Shown here: in pieces, positions 6,706 through 15,934 of the stretch
Layout: the number at the start of each line of letters is the position of its first letter
How positions within the stretch are numbered: position 1 is the stretch's first letter
Assembly: GCA_024679635.1 (NCBI GenBank)
Contig: JAIBDA010000014.1
Coordinates: forward strand, 1 to 18,436
Source: Amphritea sp.
Lineage (GTDB): Bacteria; Pseudomonadota; Gammaproteobacteria; Pseudomonadales; Nitrincolaceae
Direction: 5' to 3'
Length of the DNA stretch: 18,436 nucleotides
Position numbers and translations under genes: made by a program
Notes under the pieces: model-generated
What the model was told of the DNA's origin: nothing
What the model saw: the letters and a program-made list of their open reading frames with translations, nothing else
Database searches by the model: none

Positions 6706-7237
6706 GGTGTAGGCCATCATCCTGCATCAGTTCGGGCTGTAGCACTACCGGCGCCATAAAAAACGGAACCATCGGCACATCCTGCATCTGCGCTACTTTC
6801 TCAAACAACGCGGTAAAGCCATCACTGTAGCGGGGCCCATAATTGGGCGGAATCCGCATCTCCAGCAGTAACACCTGAGCCCCCGCAGCACGGGCCTGTG
6901 CGATCAAACGGGTCAGATTCCGCTCGATCAACGCCAGGGGCGCACCTCGCAAGCCATCATTAGCACCTAGCTCGAGCACCACCAGCTCCGGTTTATACTG
7001 ATCCAAAGCCCCAGGCAAACGCGTAAGACCTCCGTGTGTGGTTTCCCCGCTGATACTGGCGTTGATGACTTCGTAACTAAAACCATTTTTTTCTAACTTC
7101 TGATCAAGTAACGCAACCCAGCCCTGCTGTTGAGGCATTCCATAAGCAGCAGAAAGGCTGTCGCCCATCACTAAAATGGAACTACTCCATGCTAAGCTAG
7201 ACAGAAGTAATAACCAGACCCCAAGTATATTCGACAT
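6605..7237 (-). CDS. tesA: Periplasmic multifunctional esterase / thioesterase I TesA (SGNH hydrolase)
   Basis: TesA hydrolyses acyl-CoA and other esters (thioesterase I, protease I, lysophospholipase L1) in the periplasm. The 210-residue product has a signal peptide ([20 protein letters not shown]) followed at once by block I, VMGDSLSAAYG, with nucleophile S27. Block II glycine is near G64 (ISGETT), block III is GAND with N93, and block V is DGLHPN with D174 and H177, so the triad and oxyanion residues are complete. I chose ATG 7237 because AGGAGT lies about 7 nt upstream and the signal peptide then begins the protein; the frame is open to 7273. It overlaps the ybbA start by 2 bp and the kinase 3' end by 101 bp. 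Confidence 0.95.
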   Translation of the reverse strand: MSNILGVWLLLLSSLAWSSSILVMGDSLSAAYGMPQQQGWVALLDQKLEKNGFSYEVINASISGETTHGGLTRLPGALDQYKPELVVLELGANDGLRGAPLALIERNLTRLIAQARAAGAQVLLLEMRIPPNYGPRYSDGFTALFEKVAQMQDVPMVPFFMAPVVLQPELMQDDGLHPNEQAQPVLLDQLWQPLISLLQSPYQAQKNEGG

Positions 7238-7922
7238 GCAGACTCCTGAATCCAATGCTGTTCTTATCGCCACCGGACTGAATAAAACGTTCCCCGGCGA
7301 TCACGGCGGACTGAATATCTTTAATAATATCAGTATCCATGCCGATGCGGGCGAGAGTATCGCGATCATTGGCCCTTCCGGTGCGGGTAAATCAACCCTA
7401 CTGAGTATATTGGCGGGCCTGGATGAACCGAGTCAGGGCAGCATCGAACTGTTAGGCCAGTCACTGACCGGGCTGGATGAGGAATCACGGGCGGAGCTGC
7501 GTTCAAATCACATCAGCTTTGTATTTCAGTCATTCCAGTTACTGCCCGAGCTAACGGCGCTGGATAATGTCCAGCTCGCACTGGAAATCCAGGGGCACCC
7601 GGAACCCCTGAAGCAAGCAGGATACTGGCTTAATCGGGTTGGGTTAGAACAGCGCCACCAGCATACGCCAGCACAGATGTCTGGCGGAGAGCAGCAGCGA
7701 GTCGCTATCGCACGGGCCTTTGCCACGGAACCCAGTTTACTATTCGCTGATGAGCCGACCGGCAATCTCGATGATAAAACCGGCACAGAGATCATTGATC
7801 AACTCTTTGAACTCAACCAGCAACTCAATACCACTCTGATTCTGATCACCCATGATGCCTCTCTGGCACAGCGATGTCAGCGCCGTCTACAGTTACATAA
7901 CGGTCAATTACTGGAGCTTTAA
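7236..7922 (+). CDS. ybbA: ABC transporter ATP-binding protein YbbA (LolD/MacB group)
   Basis: YbbA is the predicted ATPase partner of YbbP in an inner-membrane complex of the LolCDE/MacB (mechanotransmission) type. In 228 residues it shows Walker [10 protein letters not shown] (46-54), Q-loop FVFQSF (Q98), signature [14 protein letters not shown] (148-161), Walker [13 protein letters not shown] (168-179) and switch H206 in LITHD. I chose ATG 7236, which matches the family start; a longer frame begins at 7176. No good Shine-Dalgarno precedes 7236, which is odd for a gene with tesA's ATG at 7237-7235 on the other strand: the two start codons interlock in the tetramer CATG. Divergent tesA / ybbA-ybbP is the usual order. 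The stop is 1 nt from ybbP. Confidence 0.94.
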   Translation: MQTPESNAVLIATGLNKTFPGDHGGLNIFNNISIHADAGESIAIIGPSGAGKSTLLSILAGLDEPSQGSIELLGQSLTGLDEESRAELRSNHISFVFQSFQLLPELTALDNVQLALEIQGHPEPLKQAGYWLNRVGLEQRHQHTPAQMSGGEQQRVAIARAFATEPSLLFADEPTGNLDDKTGTEIIDQLFELNQQLNTTLILITHDASLAQRCQRRLQLHNGQLLEL

Positions 7923-7923
7923 G

Positions 7924-10386
7924 ATGAGACCGATGCAACTCATCAATCTGGCCCTGAAACAAAGCCGGTCAGACCTGCGAACTTTCGAGTGGCGTGCATT
8001 ATTGCTGGCCCTGCTACTGGCTACTACACTCGCGACTTTTCTCACGTTACTGGGTAATCAGTTAGAAAGCGGGCTTAGCCGTCAAAGCGCTTCCGTACTG
8101 GGAGCCGATCTGAGCCTCAGCGATAGCAAACCAGTTTCTCAAGACGACATAGCCGCGGCGGACGCACTCAAACTGCAGCACACTAAGGTAGTTCAGTTTT
8201 CCTCTATGCTGAGTACCGAAGAACAGATATTACTCAGCTCAATCAGAGCGATTGAAGCCCCCTACCCGCTGCGCGGAGAGCTGCGAACCGAGCCTCCACA
8301 ATCGACTTCGATTCCCCGTCCAGGCACCGCCTGGGCTGAGCAGCAGCTATTACAACGCATGGGTGTAGAGGTTGGCACAACCATCAGCCTGGGTTATTCC
8401 AGCTTCAAAATTACCGCCGCCATTATTAGTTCACCGGATCGGGGTAACGGGTTTCGCAGCTTTAGTCCGCAACTGCTCATCAACCGTCAGGATTTGGAGG
8501 CAACCCGGGTAGTTCAACCCGGTAGCCGAATCGGCTATCGCACGCTATTCAGCGGAGCTGAGGCACCGATAAGAGAGTATGCAGCTCAGCTCAGCAAAGA
8601 CTTGACGCCTCAGCAACGCCTTTGGTCAGTTTATGCGGATCAACCTATGGCAGCGGGCGCGCTAAAAAACGCCTCAAGCTTCCTGCGAATGACCTCTCTG
8701 TTTGGATTACTTTTATGTGGCCTGCTGATCACCCTGAGTCTGCGCCGTTACAGCAGTGCTCAATACCGCCGAAGCGCGCTGTTAAAGTGCCTGGGATTGA
8801 AGCCTAAACAAGTGCTGCGTCTCTATCTGATCAAACTCATAATCGGCTGGAGTCTGGCGGCAGCACTCGGCTCCCTCGTCAGTATCATCCTGCTACAGCT
8901 TACAGGGTCACTACTGCAAACTATCCTGCCTGCAGGTCTGCCTGCACCGGATTATCGCCTGTCTGCCGTCGGCCCATTACTCAGCCTGGCGCTGCTATTA
9001 GTGATCGGCTTTTCACCCTTACTGCAGATCAGTCGAATACCGGTTATGGGGCTACTGCGCCGAGACCAACTCAGCCACCAAGGACTAAGCTGGCCTGCCC
9101 GGCTGACTATATTACTCCTGACAGGCGTGGTCATCGCATTCTATCTCGGATCTGCAGTCAATGCGCTGGTTGCTATTCTATTAACCGTTGGCACTATTCT
9201 GGTGGCCGGTGTCTTTGCCAGTCTTTTTCTGCCACCGGCAGGGCGCTTCTTAGCCCGCTATTCACGCCTGGGGCGTTTACTGGGTTTCCGGATACGCCAG
9301 CAACGCCAGTGGCACCGCATTCAACTGGGAATTATGAGTCTGTTACTGGCGCTGTTAAGCAGCCTTCTGCTCAGCCAGACAGAACTGGTAAACCGCTGGC
9401 GTGCGCAGATACCTCAAGACACCCCGAATCAGTTTGTTATCAACATTCAGCCCTGGGAACTTGAGCCTTTGAGCGAGTTCCTCCAGCAAGCCGGCCTGTC
9501 ACCCAACCTTTATCCTATGATTCGCGGTCGTATCACCTTGATTAACGACCAGCTACCCGCCGATGTTCTGACCCCAGAACAGTTGCAACATAACTCACTG
9601 AGACGAGAACTGAATCTTAGCTGGGCAGCTCAGGCACCGAAGCATAACCAGGTAATAGCAGGAAAGTGGTGGCAAACGGATACCCCGGATAACCTGATCT
9701 CAGTTGAACAGGAGCTGGCTGAAAGCTTAGGGCTAAAACTGGGTGATACCGTCGGTTTTGAAATAGCAGGACAAAAACTCAGTGCAACCGTGAGTAATAT
9801 ACGGCAGGTAGAGTGGCGCTCGTTCCGGCCCAATTTCTATGTAATCTTCAGCCCTAAAGCGATGGAGCAGTACCCACAAACCTATATCACCAGCTTCAAG
9901 CTTTCCGGCGAACAAGCGGAACTAAGCCGTGAATTGCTTAAACAGTTCCCCGCTCTCACCCTGATCGATGTCAGTCAGTGGATCGATCAGGCCAGCGAAC
10001 TCATTACTCGCCTGATCCAGGCATCAACACTGATTCTGGGGCTCACACTCTGCGCCGGCTTACTCTTAGTGCAGCTACTGCTATATCAGGAACTGGAACA
10101 ACGGCGTCACGAAAATGCGTTGTTACAAGTGTTAGGCAGCACGCCGGGACAGACGCGACGGTTAGATCTGTTGGAATTTTCCCTGCTAGGTTTTGCCAGT
10201 GGAGCGATGGCGGCGGTACTGGCAGAGATAGTGACCGGGCTGATCAGTTATCGGCTGCTTAACTTACCGCTCATCCTGCACCCATCCATTTGGGTACTTC
10301 TCCCTCTGACCGGCTGCGCAGTATTTACACTGGGCACCCTGATCAGCCGGCGACGCAGTGGTTACCAACAGCTACGGCAAAGCTGA
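7924..10386 (+). CDS. ybbP: ABC transporter permease YbbP, FtsX-like
   Basis: YbbP is the large permease working with YbbA; substrate is not established, although a link to lipid or lipoprotein handling in the envelope is often suggested. With ATG 7924 the product is 820 residues; GGAG (7913-7916) lies 7 nt upstream inside ybbA and gives coupled translation. The frame is open to 7852 but overlaps ybbA. Order: TM1 (about 24-44), a first periplasmic domain (about 45-240), an FtsX-type group of three segments (about 255-370), three central segments (about 390-490), a second periplasmic domain (about 495-680), then a second FtsX group at the C-terminus ending LISRRRSGYQQLRQS. Two FtsX modules in one chain is the family architecture. 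Confidence 0.92.
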   Translation: MRPMQLINLALKQSRSDLRTFEWRALLLALLLATTLATFLTLLGNQLESGLSRQSASVLGADLSLSDSKPVSQDDIAAADALKLQHTKVVQFSSMLSTEEQILLSSIRAIEAPYPLRGELRTEPPQSTSIPRPGTAWAEQQLLQRMGVEVGTTISLGYSSFKITAAIISSPDRGNGFRSFSPQLLINRQDLEATRVVQPGSRIGYRTLFSGAEAPIREYAAQLSKDLTPQQRLWSVYADQPMAAGALKNASSFLRMTSLFGLLLCGLLITLSLRRYSSAQYRRSALLKCLGLKPKQVLRLYLIKLIIGWSLAAALGSLVSIILLQLTGSLLQTILPAGLPAPDYRLSAVGPLLSLALLLVIGFSPLLQISRIPVMGLLRRDQLSHQGLSWPARLTILLLTGVVIAFYLGSAVNALVAILLTVGTILVAGVFASLFLPPAGRFLARYSRLGRLLGFRIRQQRQWHRIQLGIMSLLLALLSSLLLSQTELVNRWRAQIPQDTPNQFVINIQPWELEPLSEFLQQAGLSPNLYPMIRGRITLINDQLPADVLTPEQLQHNSLRRELNLSWAAQAPKHNQVIAGKWWQTDTPDNLISVEQELAESLGLKLGDTVGFEIAGQKLSATVSNIRQVEWRSFRPNFYVIFSPKAMEQYPQTYITSFKLSGEQAELSRELLKQFPALTLIDVSQWIDQASELITRLIQASTLILGLTLCAGLLLVQLLLYQELEQRRHENALLQVLGSTPGQTRRLDLLEFSLLGFASGAMAAVLAEIVTGLISYRLLNLPLILHPSIWVLLPLTGCAVFTLGTLISRRRSGYQQLRQS

Positions 10387-10412
10387 GGAAGCTGTGTAAA
10401 GCTCCTTCCTCA
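10384..10412. terminator. Weak hairpin between convergent ybbP and the DUF748 gene
   Basis: TGAGGAAG (10384-10391) pairs with CTTCCTCA (10405-10412) around a 13 nt loop that itself holds AGCT/AGCT. It begins at the ybbP stop codon and nearly fills the 29 bp gap. No T run follows on either strand, so it may act only as a weak bidirectional block or as 3' end protection. Confidence 0.4.
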
Positions 10413-10415
10413 TAA

Positions 10416-13037
10416 CTATAAGCCGAGCGTTACGCTCGGTAGAGCCTTAGGATCTTCCAACGCAGGTACTGGAAAGCAGGTGAATAGACGTTCACCCTTT
10501 ATTTTCTTTATCAGCTGCTGTTTCACCCGATCAGAGCGCTGCTGTGCAAGTTCGATCAAGCTCGCTTTTTCCTGCTCCATCAATTTGTCAGCGGTCAGTG
10601 GTTTTTCTCGTTTCTTATTTTGTGCTTCCAGCTCCGCTCTGAGCAGCAGCTGATCTTGCTGTACCACCTGGCCACAAATATTCAGACGCATCCCTTTTCG
10701 CTCACTCAGCATTGACTCGATTTTAGTCAGATATCCCTGCCCATGGGCGTCAAGCTCAGTGCTACCTGGAGCAAAAGCAATCGGCTCTAAACGGATGAAA
10801 CTACCGTCGGTAGCGGCACCTATCACCAGACTAATCAGCGTACTGTATGGCTCCAGCGACTTTGTCAGGATACTGAATGCCGCTTTTTTAAGCCCTTTTC
10901 CTGCCAATCGCTGCACAACACTCTGCAAACCAAAATTAGGATCTTCTAAAGAACCGCTGATAGGCACATCCAGATCGATATTATCATCGCCATCCTGCAG
11001 AACGGAGATAGCAGTACCCAGAGGCATTGACAGCTTTTTACTGAATTTTGCCATCTGCTCCTGGTCAGCCGGCTCAACCTCCAGTCGATGTATCTTAATC
11101 TCGTTTTTACCCTTAATTTTGCCGGCATTCAGCTCACCTGAGCTATTCAATTCCATCTGCCCATTCTGCAGATAATAACCGGTGTACTGGATGCTATAAG
11201 GGCTCAAACGAGGCATCTCAAGCTGTTTAAGCTGGCCCTTCCAGCTGGCTTTCTCTCCACCACCGGCCAGATTAGTATCACCTGTCAGATCAAGCGTCGT
11301 AAAACCATTCAACTTGAGACCCAACCCAAATTTTGCGGGAGTCTTGCTGGCGCTATCCAGCCCTAGTAACTGAGCTTTATTAATTTGAATTTCGCTGTTA
11401 AAGGCAGGCTCGGTACTGTTATCGGTGAACATTACTTTACTCTCGCCATTCACCACCAGCTCATTCACCTGAACCCGCAAGGCGGGCTCTGATGCTGGCG
11501 CATCATTAGGCGATGCAACGACCTCAGCTTTCGTTTCACTCAGGCTGTTTAATCCGGTCTGCAAACGCTCAACATTGACCGGCTTCTTATCCCCGCTCAG
11601 TTGCTCCTGAACTAGCAGATTCTGTAGCTCAACCCGTTCAATTGTCAGCGCTTTGCCAAACTGAAAGCGGGTATTCGTGACATCCAGATTCAACTGCGCC
11701 AAAGTATTATCCATCGCAGGAGCGACCATCAGACCATTCCCCTTCAGCCCACCAACACTGACCTCTTGCGGCAGTGCGAGCTTGATAGCTTGCAGATGGG
11801 CAGTGGCCAGGGTCAGCAGTACCTGATCATTCTGTAATGCCTTAACCTCCACCTGCGAGAGAGAGAGCACACTTTCGTCGCTGTTAATGACCAGAGGTTG
11901 TTGCTGTAGCAGCAGGGAGACCGCACCTTGCCAATCGGTACGCTCGACACTTGCCAGCATCCGTTCAGGTTGCTGATAGATCAATCCATCCGCAGTCAGC
12001 TGCCCCTTAACATCGACCTTATCCAGACCTGACTCATTAAAAGCTAATCCAGTAGCGCCCTGCCAATTGCCCGCTTTCATATTCACCGACATCGCCTCGG
12101 CAGAAAGCTCGAGCCCTGCCATATTCAACACCCCATCCAAAGCTACTGATTCAGGCTTTCCCGAGCGCAAAACCACATCAGTCTTACCTTTCCATGTAAG
12201 TGATTGCTGACCAACATTAAGGCCGGACTGTTTCCAGCTAAAATCATCTACCCGAAATTCGCCACCTTGAGTAATGGTGATTTCCTCTCCCATCATCGCC
12301 GTTAATTTCAAATCGGTGGTGAGCGTCGCTCGCAACTCAGGCACAAAGGGAGCGGTAAAGGAATGGATAGGCAGATGATCGAGTTTAATATGTAATTCAG
12401 AACGCTTTGCTTCTGTCAGCGGCTGAGCCTGTGTATCTAAACTAAAAGGAGCTCCGTTAATCGCGCCGCTTAGGGTGAGATTAGTGATCGCCTCCTCTTG
12501 CCACATATAGAATGTATCCAGATTACCCTGGTCGATAGTCAGCTGATAATCACCCTCTTTCAGCCGGGCCTGCCAGCTAAAGTCGGCAATGCTGAGACGA
12601 TTCAAACCAAATAACAGAGTAGATGGTTCATCCGGTTCTGAGGGTTCTTCAGCGGTTGCCTCAGGTAGCGCAATCGGGCCTATATAGAAGCGACTGGACT
12701 CTGCAATCACCTCTTCACGCAGGTCAATGGCCCCCTCTTCAAGTACCAGGTCACTGATCAGAATGCGTTGTTCCAGCAATGATGAATAATCCAAATCCAC
12801 TATCAACCGGCCCAGCTTTAGCTCGGGTTGATCTGGAGTGATGACTGATACACCCAAAAGGGTTATCCGGCCGGTAAACCAATTTATTGATAGTGAGTGA
12901 ATTCGGGCGTTGCTCGCACCCTGATCGAGCAACCATTGAACCGCAAAGTCTCTACCCAGTTGAATTGCCGTATGCAGTAACAAAAAAATAGTCAGTATGG
13001 CGATGATACTGCCACGTAAAAAACCTTTTACACTCAT
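10416..13037 (-). CDS. AsmA-like DUF748 domain protein
   Basis: The 873-residue product has one N-terminal membrane segment (about 8-24) and then a long beta-rich periplasmic body. Features of the AsmA-like DUF748 group are visible: the opening SLSINWFTGRITLLGVSV with repeated L-x-L-x-x-L strands, VPELRATLTTDLKLTA, and the C-terminal block near residues 755-810, FAPGSTELDAHGQGYL, with a faint likeness to OmpA C-terminal strands. Relatives such as TamB, YhdP and YdbH are thought to bridge the periplasm and move phospholipid to the outer membrane; a similar role here is inference. ATG 13037 has GGA about 8 nt upstream. It stands alone, convergent with ybbP. A CCGAGCG/CGCTCGG stem falls inside its last codons. 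Confidence 0.85.
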   Translation of the reverse strand: MSVKGFLRGSIIAILTIFLLLHTAIQLGRDFAVQWLLDQGASNARIHSLSINWFTGRITLLGVSVITPDQPELKLGRLIVDLDYSSLLEQRILISDLVLEEGAIDLREEVIAESSRFYIGPIALPEATAEEPSEPDEPSTLLFGLNRLSIADFSWQARLKEGDYQLTIDQGNLDTFYMWQEEAITNLTLSGAINGAPFSLDTQAQPLTEAKRSELHIKLDHLPIHSFTAPFVPELRATLTTDLKLTAMMGEEITITQGGEFRVDDFSWKQSGLNVGQQSLTWKGKTDVVLRSGKPESVALDGVLNMAGLELSAEAMSVNMKAGNWQGATGLAFNESGLDKVDVKGQLTADGLIYQQPERMLASVERTDWQGAVSLLLQQQPLVINSDESVLSLSQVEVKALQNDQVLLTLATAHLQAIKLALPQEVSVGGLKGNGLMVAPAMDNTLAQLNLDVTNTRFQFGKALTIERVELQNLLVQEQLSGDKKPVNVERLQTGLNSLSETKAEVVASPNDAPASEPALRVQVNELVVNGESKVMFTDNSTEPAFNSEIQINKAQLLGLDSASKTPAKFGLGLKLNGFTTLDLTGDTNLAGGGEKASWKGQLKQLEMPRLSPYSIQYTGYYLQNGQMELNSSGELNAGKIKGKNEIKIHRLEVEPADQEQMAKFSKKLSMPLGTAISVLQDGDDNIDLDVPISGSLEDPNFGLQSVVQRLAGKGLKKAAFSILTKSLEPYSTLISLVIGAATDGSFIRLEPIAFAPGSTELDAHGQGYLTKIESMLSERKGMRLNICGQVVQQDQLLLRAELEAQNKKREKPLTADKLMEQEKASLIELAQQRSDRVKQQLIKKIKGERLFTCFPVPALEDPKALPSVTLGL

Positions 13038-13211
13038 AATCAGTCCATCTACTTATCTATCATCGTCTTATGATATTAGCAGCTTGTTTATGGAGAGAGG
13101 AAATCTGTCATTACTGCGTCTGGCTTTCTGACCACAACTAACCGGCACCGGCATTCACTAAGTCAAACAAACTAAGACCAAGTAATAGCTACCCAGCATC
13201 CTCGCATACTG

Positions 13212-13239
13212 TTAAAATCGCCGCCGAATCGCTTATAAA
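13212..13239 (+). promoter_or_regulatory. Candidate promoter of the 41-residue peptide gene
   Basis: TTAAAA (13212-13217) and TATAAA (13234-13239) with a 16 nt spacer. Transcription would begin near 13246, inside the perfect palindrome at 13243-13254, leaving a leader of about 60 nt. Called by eye. Confidence 0.45.
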
Positions 13240-13242
13240 AGA

Positions 13243-13254
13243 TGCCTTAAGGCA
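13243..13254. repeat. Perfect 12 bp palindrome at the predicted start site
   Basis: TGCCTTAAGGCA is a complete palindrome lying four bases after a candidate -10 box. This is a common operator position; a hairpin role is unlikely with no loop. Confidence 0.4.
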
Positions 13255-13306
13255 CATAGCAGTTCGATTCAACACAGTTCTATCAACGACTTACGGGTGA
13301 CACATC

Positions 13307-13432
13307 ATGGCAAACCATGACGAAAGTTTCCGTGACAGCTCAGGTCCAGTCTGGATTCTTATCAATGCTGGTGCACTGGCATGGATATGTATGCCAGCAA
13401 TCATCGGCTGGAGTAATGTTCTCCAGATGTAA
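13307..13432 (+). CDS. 41-residue single-span membrane peptide, function unknown
   Basis: ATG 13307 opens MANHDESFRDSSGPVWILIN and the frame ends with NVLQM at TAA 13430-13432. A polar, acidic N-terminus (1-13) leads into one hydrophobic segment (about 15-36, VWILINAGALAWICMPAIIG) with one cysteine, which suggests an inner-membrane peptide with its N-terminus in the cytosol or periplasm. GGGTGA at 13295-13300 is a weak ribosome binding site 6 nt before the ATG. Upstream is a TTAAAA/TATAAA promoter candidate and downstream a strong terminator at 13451-13480, so the unit looks complete. It lies between two minus-strand genes, the DUF748 gene and rpiA. I do not recognise the family. Confidence 0.7.
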   Translation: MANHDESFRDSSGPVWILINAGALAWICMPAIIGWSNVLQM

Positions 13433-13450
13433 GCTGCTACGGTTAAAAAT

Positions 13451-13480
13451 AAAAAAGGCCTTCATCTGAAGGCCTTTTTT
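13451..13480. terminator. Bidirectional rho-independent terminator
   Basis: GGCCTTC (13457-13463), ATCT loop, GAAGGCC (13468-13474), six T after it and six A before it, so it can end both the small peptide gene on the plus strand and rpiA on the minus strand, 22 bp past the rpiA stop. Confidence 0.93.
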
Positions 13481-13502
13481 ATTATCTGGGCACTGCCCTA
13501 AG

Positions 13503-14174
13503 TTAACGGGTTAAGGTCACAACACCCTGGGGCGTGCCCATCAATACAACATTGGCACCTCGCCGGGCAAACAATCCATTAGTAACGACACCAACGATAT
13601 TATTAATCTGAGTTTCCAACGCTTCTGGTTGCTCAATCTCAAGCCCGTGCAGATCCAGAATAACGTTACCGTTATCGGTTACAACACCGTCCCGATATAC
13701 CGGTATGCAATCCAGTTTAACCAGTTCCCGCGCTACCTGTGAACGCGCCATTGGAATCACTTCAACCGGCAGTGGGAAAACACCTAGCAGATCAACTTTT
13801 TTCGTTTCATCAACAATGCAAACAAACTCTTTGGCCACATCGGCCACGATTTTCTCACGGGTCAACGCAGCACCGCCCCCTTTGATCAGGTTCAGTCGGC
13901 CATCGAATTCATCAGCGCCATCAACATAGACTTCCATCTGGTCAACGGAGTTCATATCATAAACTTCGATACCGTGACTGCGAAGCCGTTCGGCTGTTGC
14001 TTCTGAACTGGCCACTGCCGCTTCAAAAAGTTGTTTGATCTTCGCCAGCTCATCAATAAAGAAGTTCGCTGTGGAACCAGTACCAACGCCAACGATCGAG
14101 TCGCGGCTCAGCTTTGGCTGGATATAGGCAACTGCAGCCTGAGCGACTGCCAGTTTCATCTCATCCTGTGTCAT
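13503..14174 (-). CDS. rpiA: Ribose-5-phosphate isomerase A
   Basis: RpiA interconverts ribose 5-phosphate and ribulose 5-phosphate in the pentose phosphate pathway. The 223-residue product (E. coli: 219) shows the phosphate loop GVGTGST (29-35), VDGADE with D85 and D88, and [11 protein letters not shown] (98-108) with catalytic E107; these match E. coli D81, D84, K94 and E103. [11 protein letters not shown] and VTDNGN are also family motifs. I chose ATG 14174 ([10 protein letters not shown]) because it matches the family start and a -10 box at 14215-14220 lies just upstream; the frame is open to 14270 but those codons would precede the transcript start. No strong Shine-Dalgarno is visible. 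It is divergent from ilvA. Confidence 0.97.
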   Translation of the reverse strand: MTQDEMKLAVAQAAVAYIQPKLSRDSIVGVGTGSTANFFIDELAKIKQLFEAAVASSEATAERLRSHGIEVYDMNSVDQMEVYVDGADEFDGRLNLIKGGGAALTREKIVADVAKEFVCIVDETKKVDLLGVFPLPVEVIPMARSQVARELVKLDCIPVYRDGVVTDNGNVILDLHGLEIEQPEALETQINNIVGVVTNGLFARRGANVVLMGTPQGVVTLTR

Positions 14175-14214
14175 ATCGTGGGAAACCCCGTATAAATGTC
14201 GGTAACTGGCCGAG

Positions 14215-14220
14215 ATTATA
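14215..14220 (-). promoter_or_regulatory. -10 box of rpiA
   Basis: A perfect TATAAT on the minus strand, with no good -35 at 17 nt. Transcription would begin near 14208, giving a leader of about 34 nt; this supports the 14174 start for rpiA. Confidence 0.5.
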
Positions 14221-14330
14221 CGCGGATTGAACGATATCTTATAGACGAAAACCGCCCCAGAGATTACCATTTAGTGCATTATTCATACTGCGCTCTATTT
14301 CGGACCGCGACAACCAACTGAAAGCACCTG

Positions 14331-15851
14331 ATGGCTCACCGATATATAAAGAAAATTCTTGATGCCCGCGTCTATGATGCCGCAATCGAAACCCCGCTGG
14401 ACGAGGCAATGAATCTCAGTAACCGGCTGGGCAACCGAGTGTTGCTGAAACGGGAAGATCTGCAACCGGTGTTCTCCTTCAAGCTCCGTGGCGCCTATAA
14501 CAAAATGGCCCAGCTGTCTGAAGAAGAACGCCAGCGTGGTGTGATTGCAGCATCCGCCGGCAACCACGCTCAGGGACTGGCAATGTCAGCCAAAATTCTA
14601 GGCGTCAACGCGACTATCGTGATGCCAAAAACCACCCCTGACATTAAGATTAATAATGTTCTGGCGCTGGGAGCCAAAGTAATACTGCACGGCGCTGCCT
14701 TTGACGAAGCCGCCGCCCACTCCAGGAAGTTGGTTGAAGAACAGGGCCTGACCTACGTTCACCCTTATGATGACGTCGATGTTATTGCCGGCCAGGGCAC
14801 CATTGCGATGGAGCTTCTACGCCAGGAAAGTGGACATATCGATGCGGTCTTTGTACCTGTCGGTGGTGGAGGTCTGATCGCGGGAATCGCTGTTTATATT
14901 AAATATCTGCGTCCAGAAACCAAGGTCATCGGAGTTGAGTCCGAAGATTCTGCTTGCCTAAAAGCAGCCCTTGAAGCCGGCGAGCGGGTCATTCTGCCGC
15001 AAGTCGGCATCTTTGCTGACGGTGTCGCTGTCGCTCAGATCGGAGAGCACACTTTCGATCTCTGTCGCCAATATGTTGATGAAGTGATCACGGTAAATAC
15101 CGATGAAATCTGCGCAGCAATCAAAGATATTTTTGAAGATACCCGATCAATCACTGAACCTGCTGGAGCATTAGCCGTAGCCGGCATGAAAAAGTATGTC
15201 ACTCGGGATCAGGTTAAAGACACGACGCTGATCGCGATCGATAGCGGAGCAAACGTTAACTTTGATCGCTTACGACATATTGCAGAACGCGCAGACCTGG
15301 GTGAAAACCGCGAAGCCATTATTGCCGTTAAGATTCCGGAAAAGCCCGGTAGCTTTAAACAGTTCTGTAACGATCTGGGCAACCGCAACATCACCGAGTT
15401 TAATTACCGGTATGCCGATGATACTGATGCTCAGATCTTTGTCGGTGTTCAGCTGCGCAAAGGTGGAGACGGCCGTAAAGAGCTGATCGAAGACCTGAAA
15501 CATGAGTCCTATAAGGTTATCGATCTGTCCGATAACGAGATGGCTAAACTCCATGTCCGCTATATGGTAGGCGGCCGGGCACCGGAATCGGTAACCAACG
15601 AGATACTCTATCGCTTTGAGTTTCCGGAACGCCCTGGCGCGCTGATGAACTTCCTCAAAAAGCTGGGAGGGCGCTGGAACATCTCTATGTTCCACTATCG
15701 TAATCATGGTGCGGCGTATGGTCGGGTACTAGTCGGACTACAGGTACCTGAAGAGGAACACCCACAAGTAACGGACTTCCTTGATGATATCGGTTACAAC
15801 TACTGGGAAGAGACTGAGAACCCGGCTTATAAGCTGTTTCTCGGGTCATAA
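14331..15851 (+). CDS. ilvA: Threonine ammonia-lyase, biosynthetic
   Basis: IlvA deaminates threonine to 2-oxobutanoate, the first step of isoleucine synthesis, and is a PLP enzyme feedback-inhibited by isoleucine. The 506-residue product has the PLP lysine K51 in FSFKLRGAYN, SAGNHAQG (75-82) and the glycine-rich phosphate loop VGGGGL (177-182). The C-terminal part carries two ACT-like regulatory domains, about 330-405 (IPEKPGSFKQFCNDLG) and about 425-506 (FPERPGALMNFLKKLG), which mark the long biosynthetic, allosteric form, not the short catabolic one. ATG 14331 is the family start, without a clear Shine-Dalgarno. It is divergent from rpiA and followed by a strong terminator. Confidence 0.97.
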   Translation: MAHRYIKKILDARVYDAAIETPLDEAMNLSNRLGNRVLLKREDLQPVFSFKLRGAYNKMAQLSEEERQRGVIAASAGNHAQGLAMSAKILGVNATIVMPKTTPDIKINNVLALGAKVILHGAAFDEAAAHSRKLVEEQGLTYVHPYDDVDVIAGQGTIAMELLRQESGHIDAVFVPVGGGGLIAGIAVYIKYLRPETKVIGVESEDSACLKAALEAGERVILPQVGIFADGVAVAQIGEHTFDLCRQYVDEVITVNTDEICAAIKDIFEDTRSITEPAGALAVAGMKKYVTRDQVKDTTLIAIDSGANVNFDRLRHIAERADLGENREAIIAVKIPEKPGSFKQFCNDLGNRNITEFNYRYADDTDAQIFVGVQLRKGGDGRKELIEDLKHESYKVIDLSDNEMAKLHVRYMVGGRAPESVTNEILYRFEFPERPGALMNFLKKLGGRWNISMFHYRNHGAAYGRVLVGLQVPEEEHPQVTDFLDDIGYNYWEETENPAYKLFLGS

Positions 15852-15868
15852 TAACGACGATCACAATC

Positions 15869-15895
15869 AAAAAACCGCCTGATGGCGGTTTTTTT
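15869..15895. terminator. Rho-independent terminator of ilvA
   Basis: CCGCC (15875-15879), TGAT loop, GGCGG (15884-15888), seven T (15889-15895) and a matching A run upstream. It lies 18 bp after ilvA and can also serve the convergent gene ending at 15935. Confidence 0.92.
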
Positions 15896-15934
15896 CGCTT
15901 AGCTTTAAGTGCTTTTCAATCGATTCTGGTCTGT

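Noticed and set aside
7176..7235. Upstream extension of ybbA by 20 codons
   Set aside because: The extra residues are unlike the family, overlap the tesA signal peptide codons and lack a Shine-Dalgarno; still not fully excluded because 7236 also lacks one.
10423..10439. CCGAGCG/CGCTCGG stem as a terminator
   Set aside because: It lies inside the last codons of the DUF748 gene and has no T run on either side.
14175..14270. N-terminal extension of rpiA by 32 codons
   Set aside because: A perfect TATAAT lies within it, and the shorter start matches the family length and N-terminus.
15270..15707. 145-codon minus-strand frame
   Set aside because: Lies wholly inside ilvA, whose ACT domains are intact in the plus frame.
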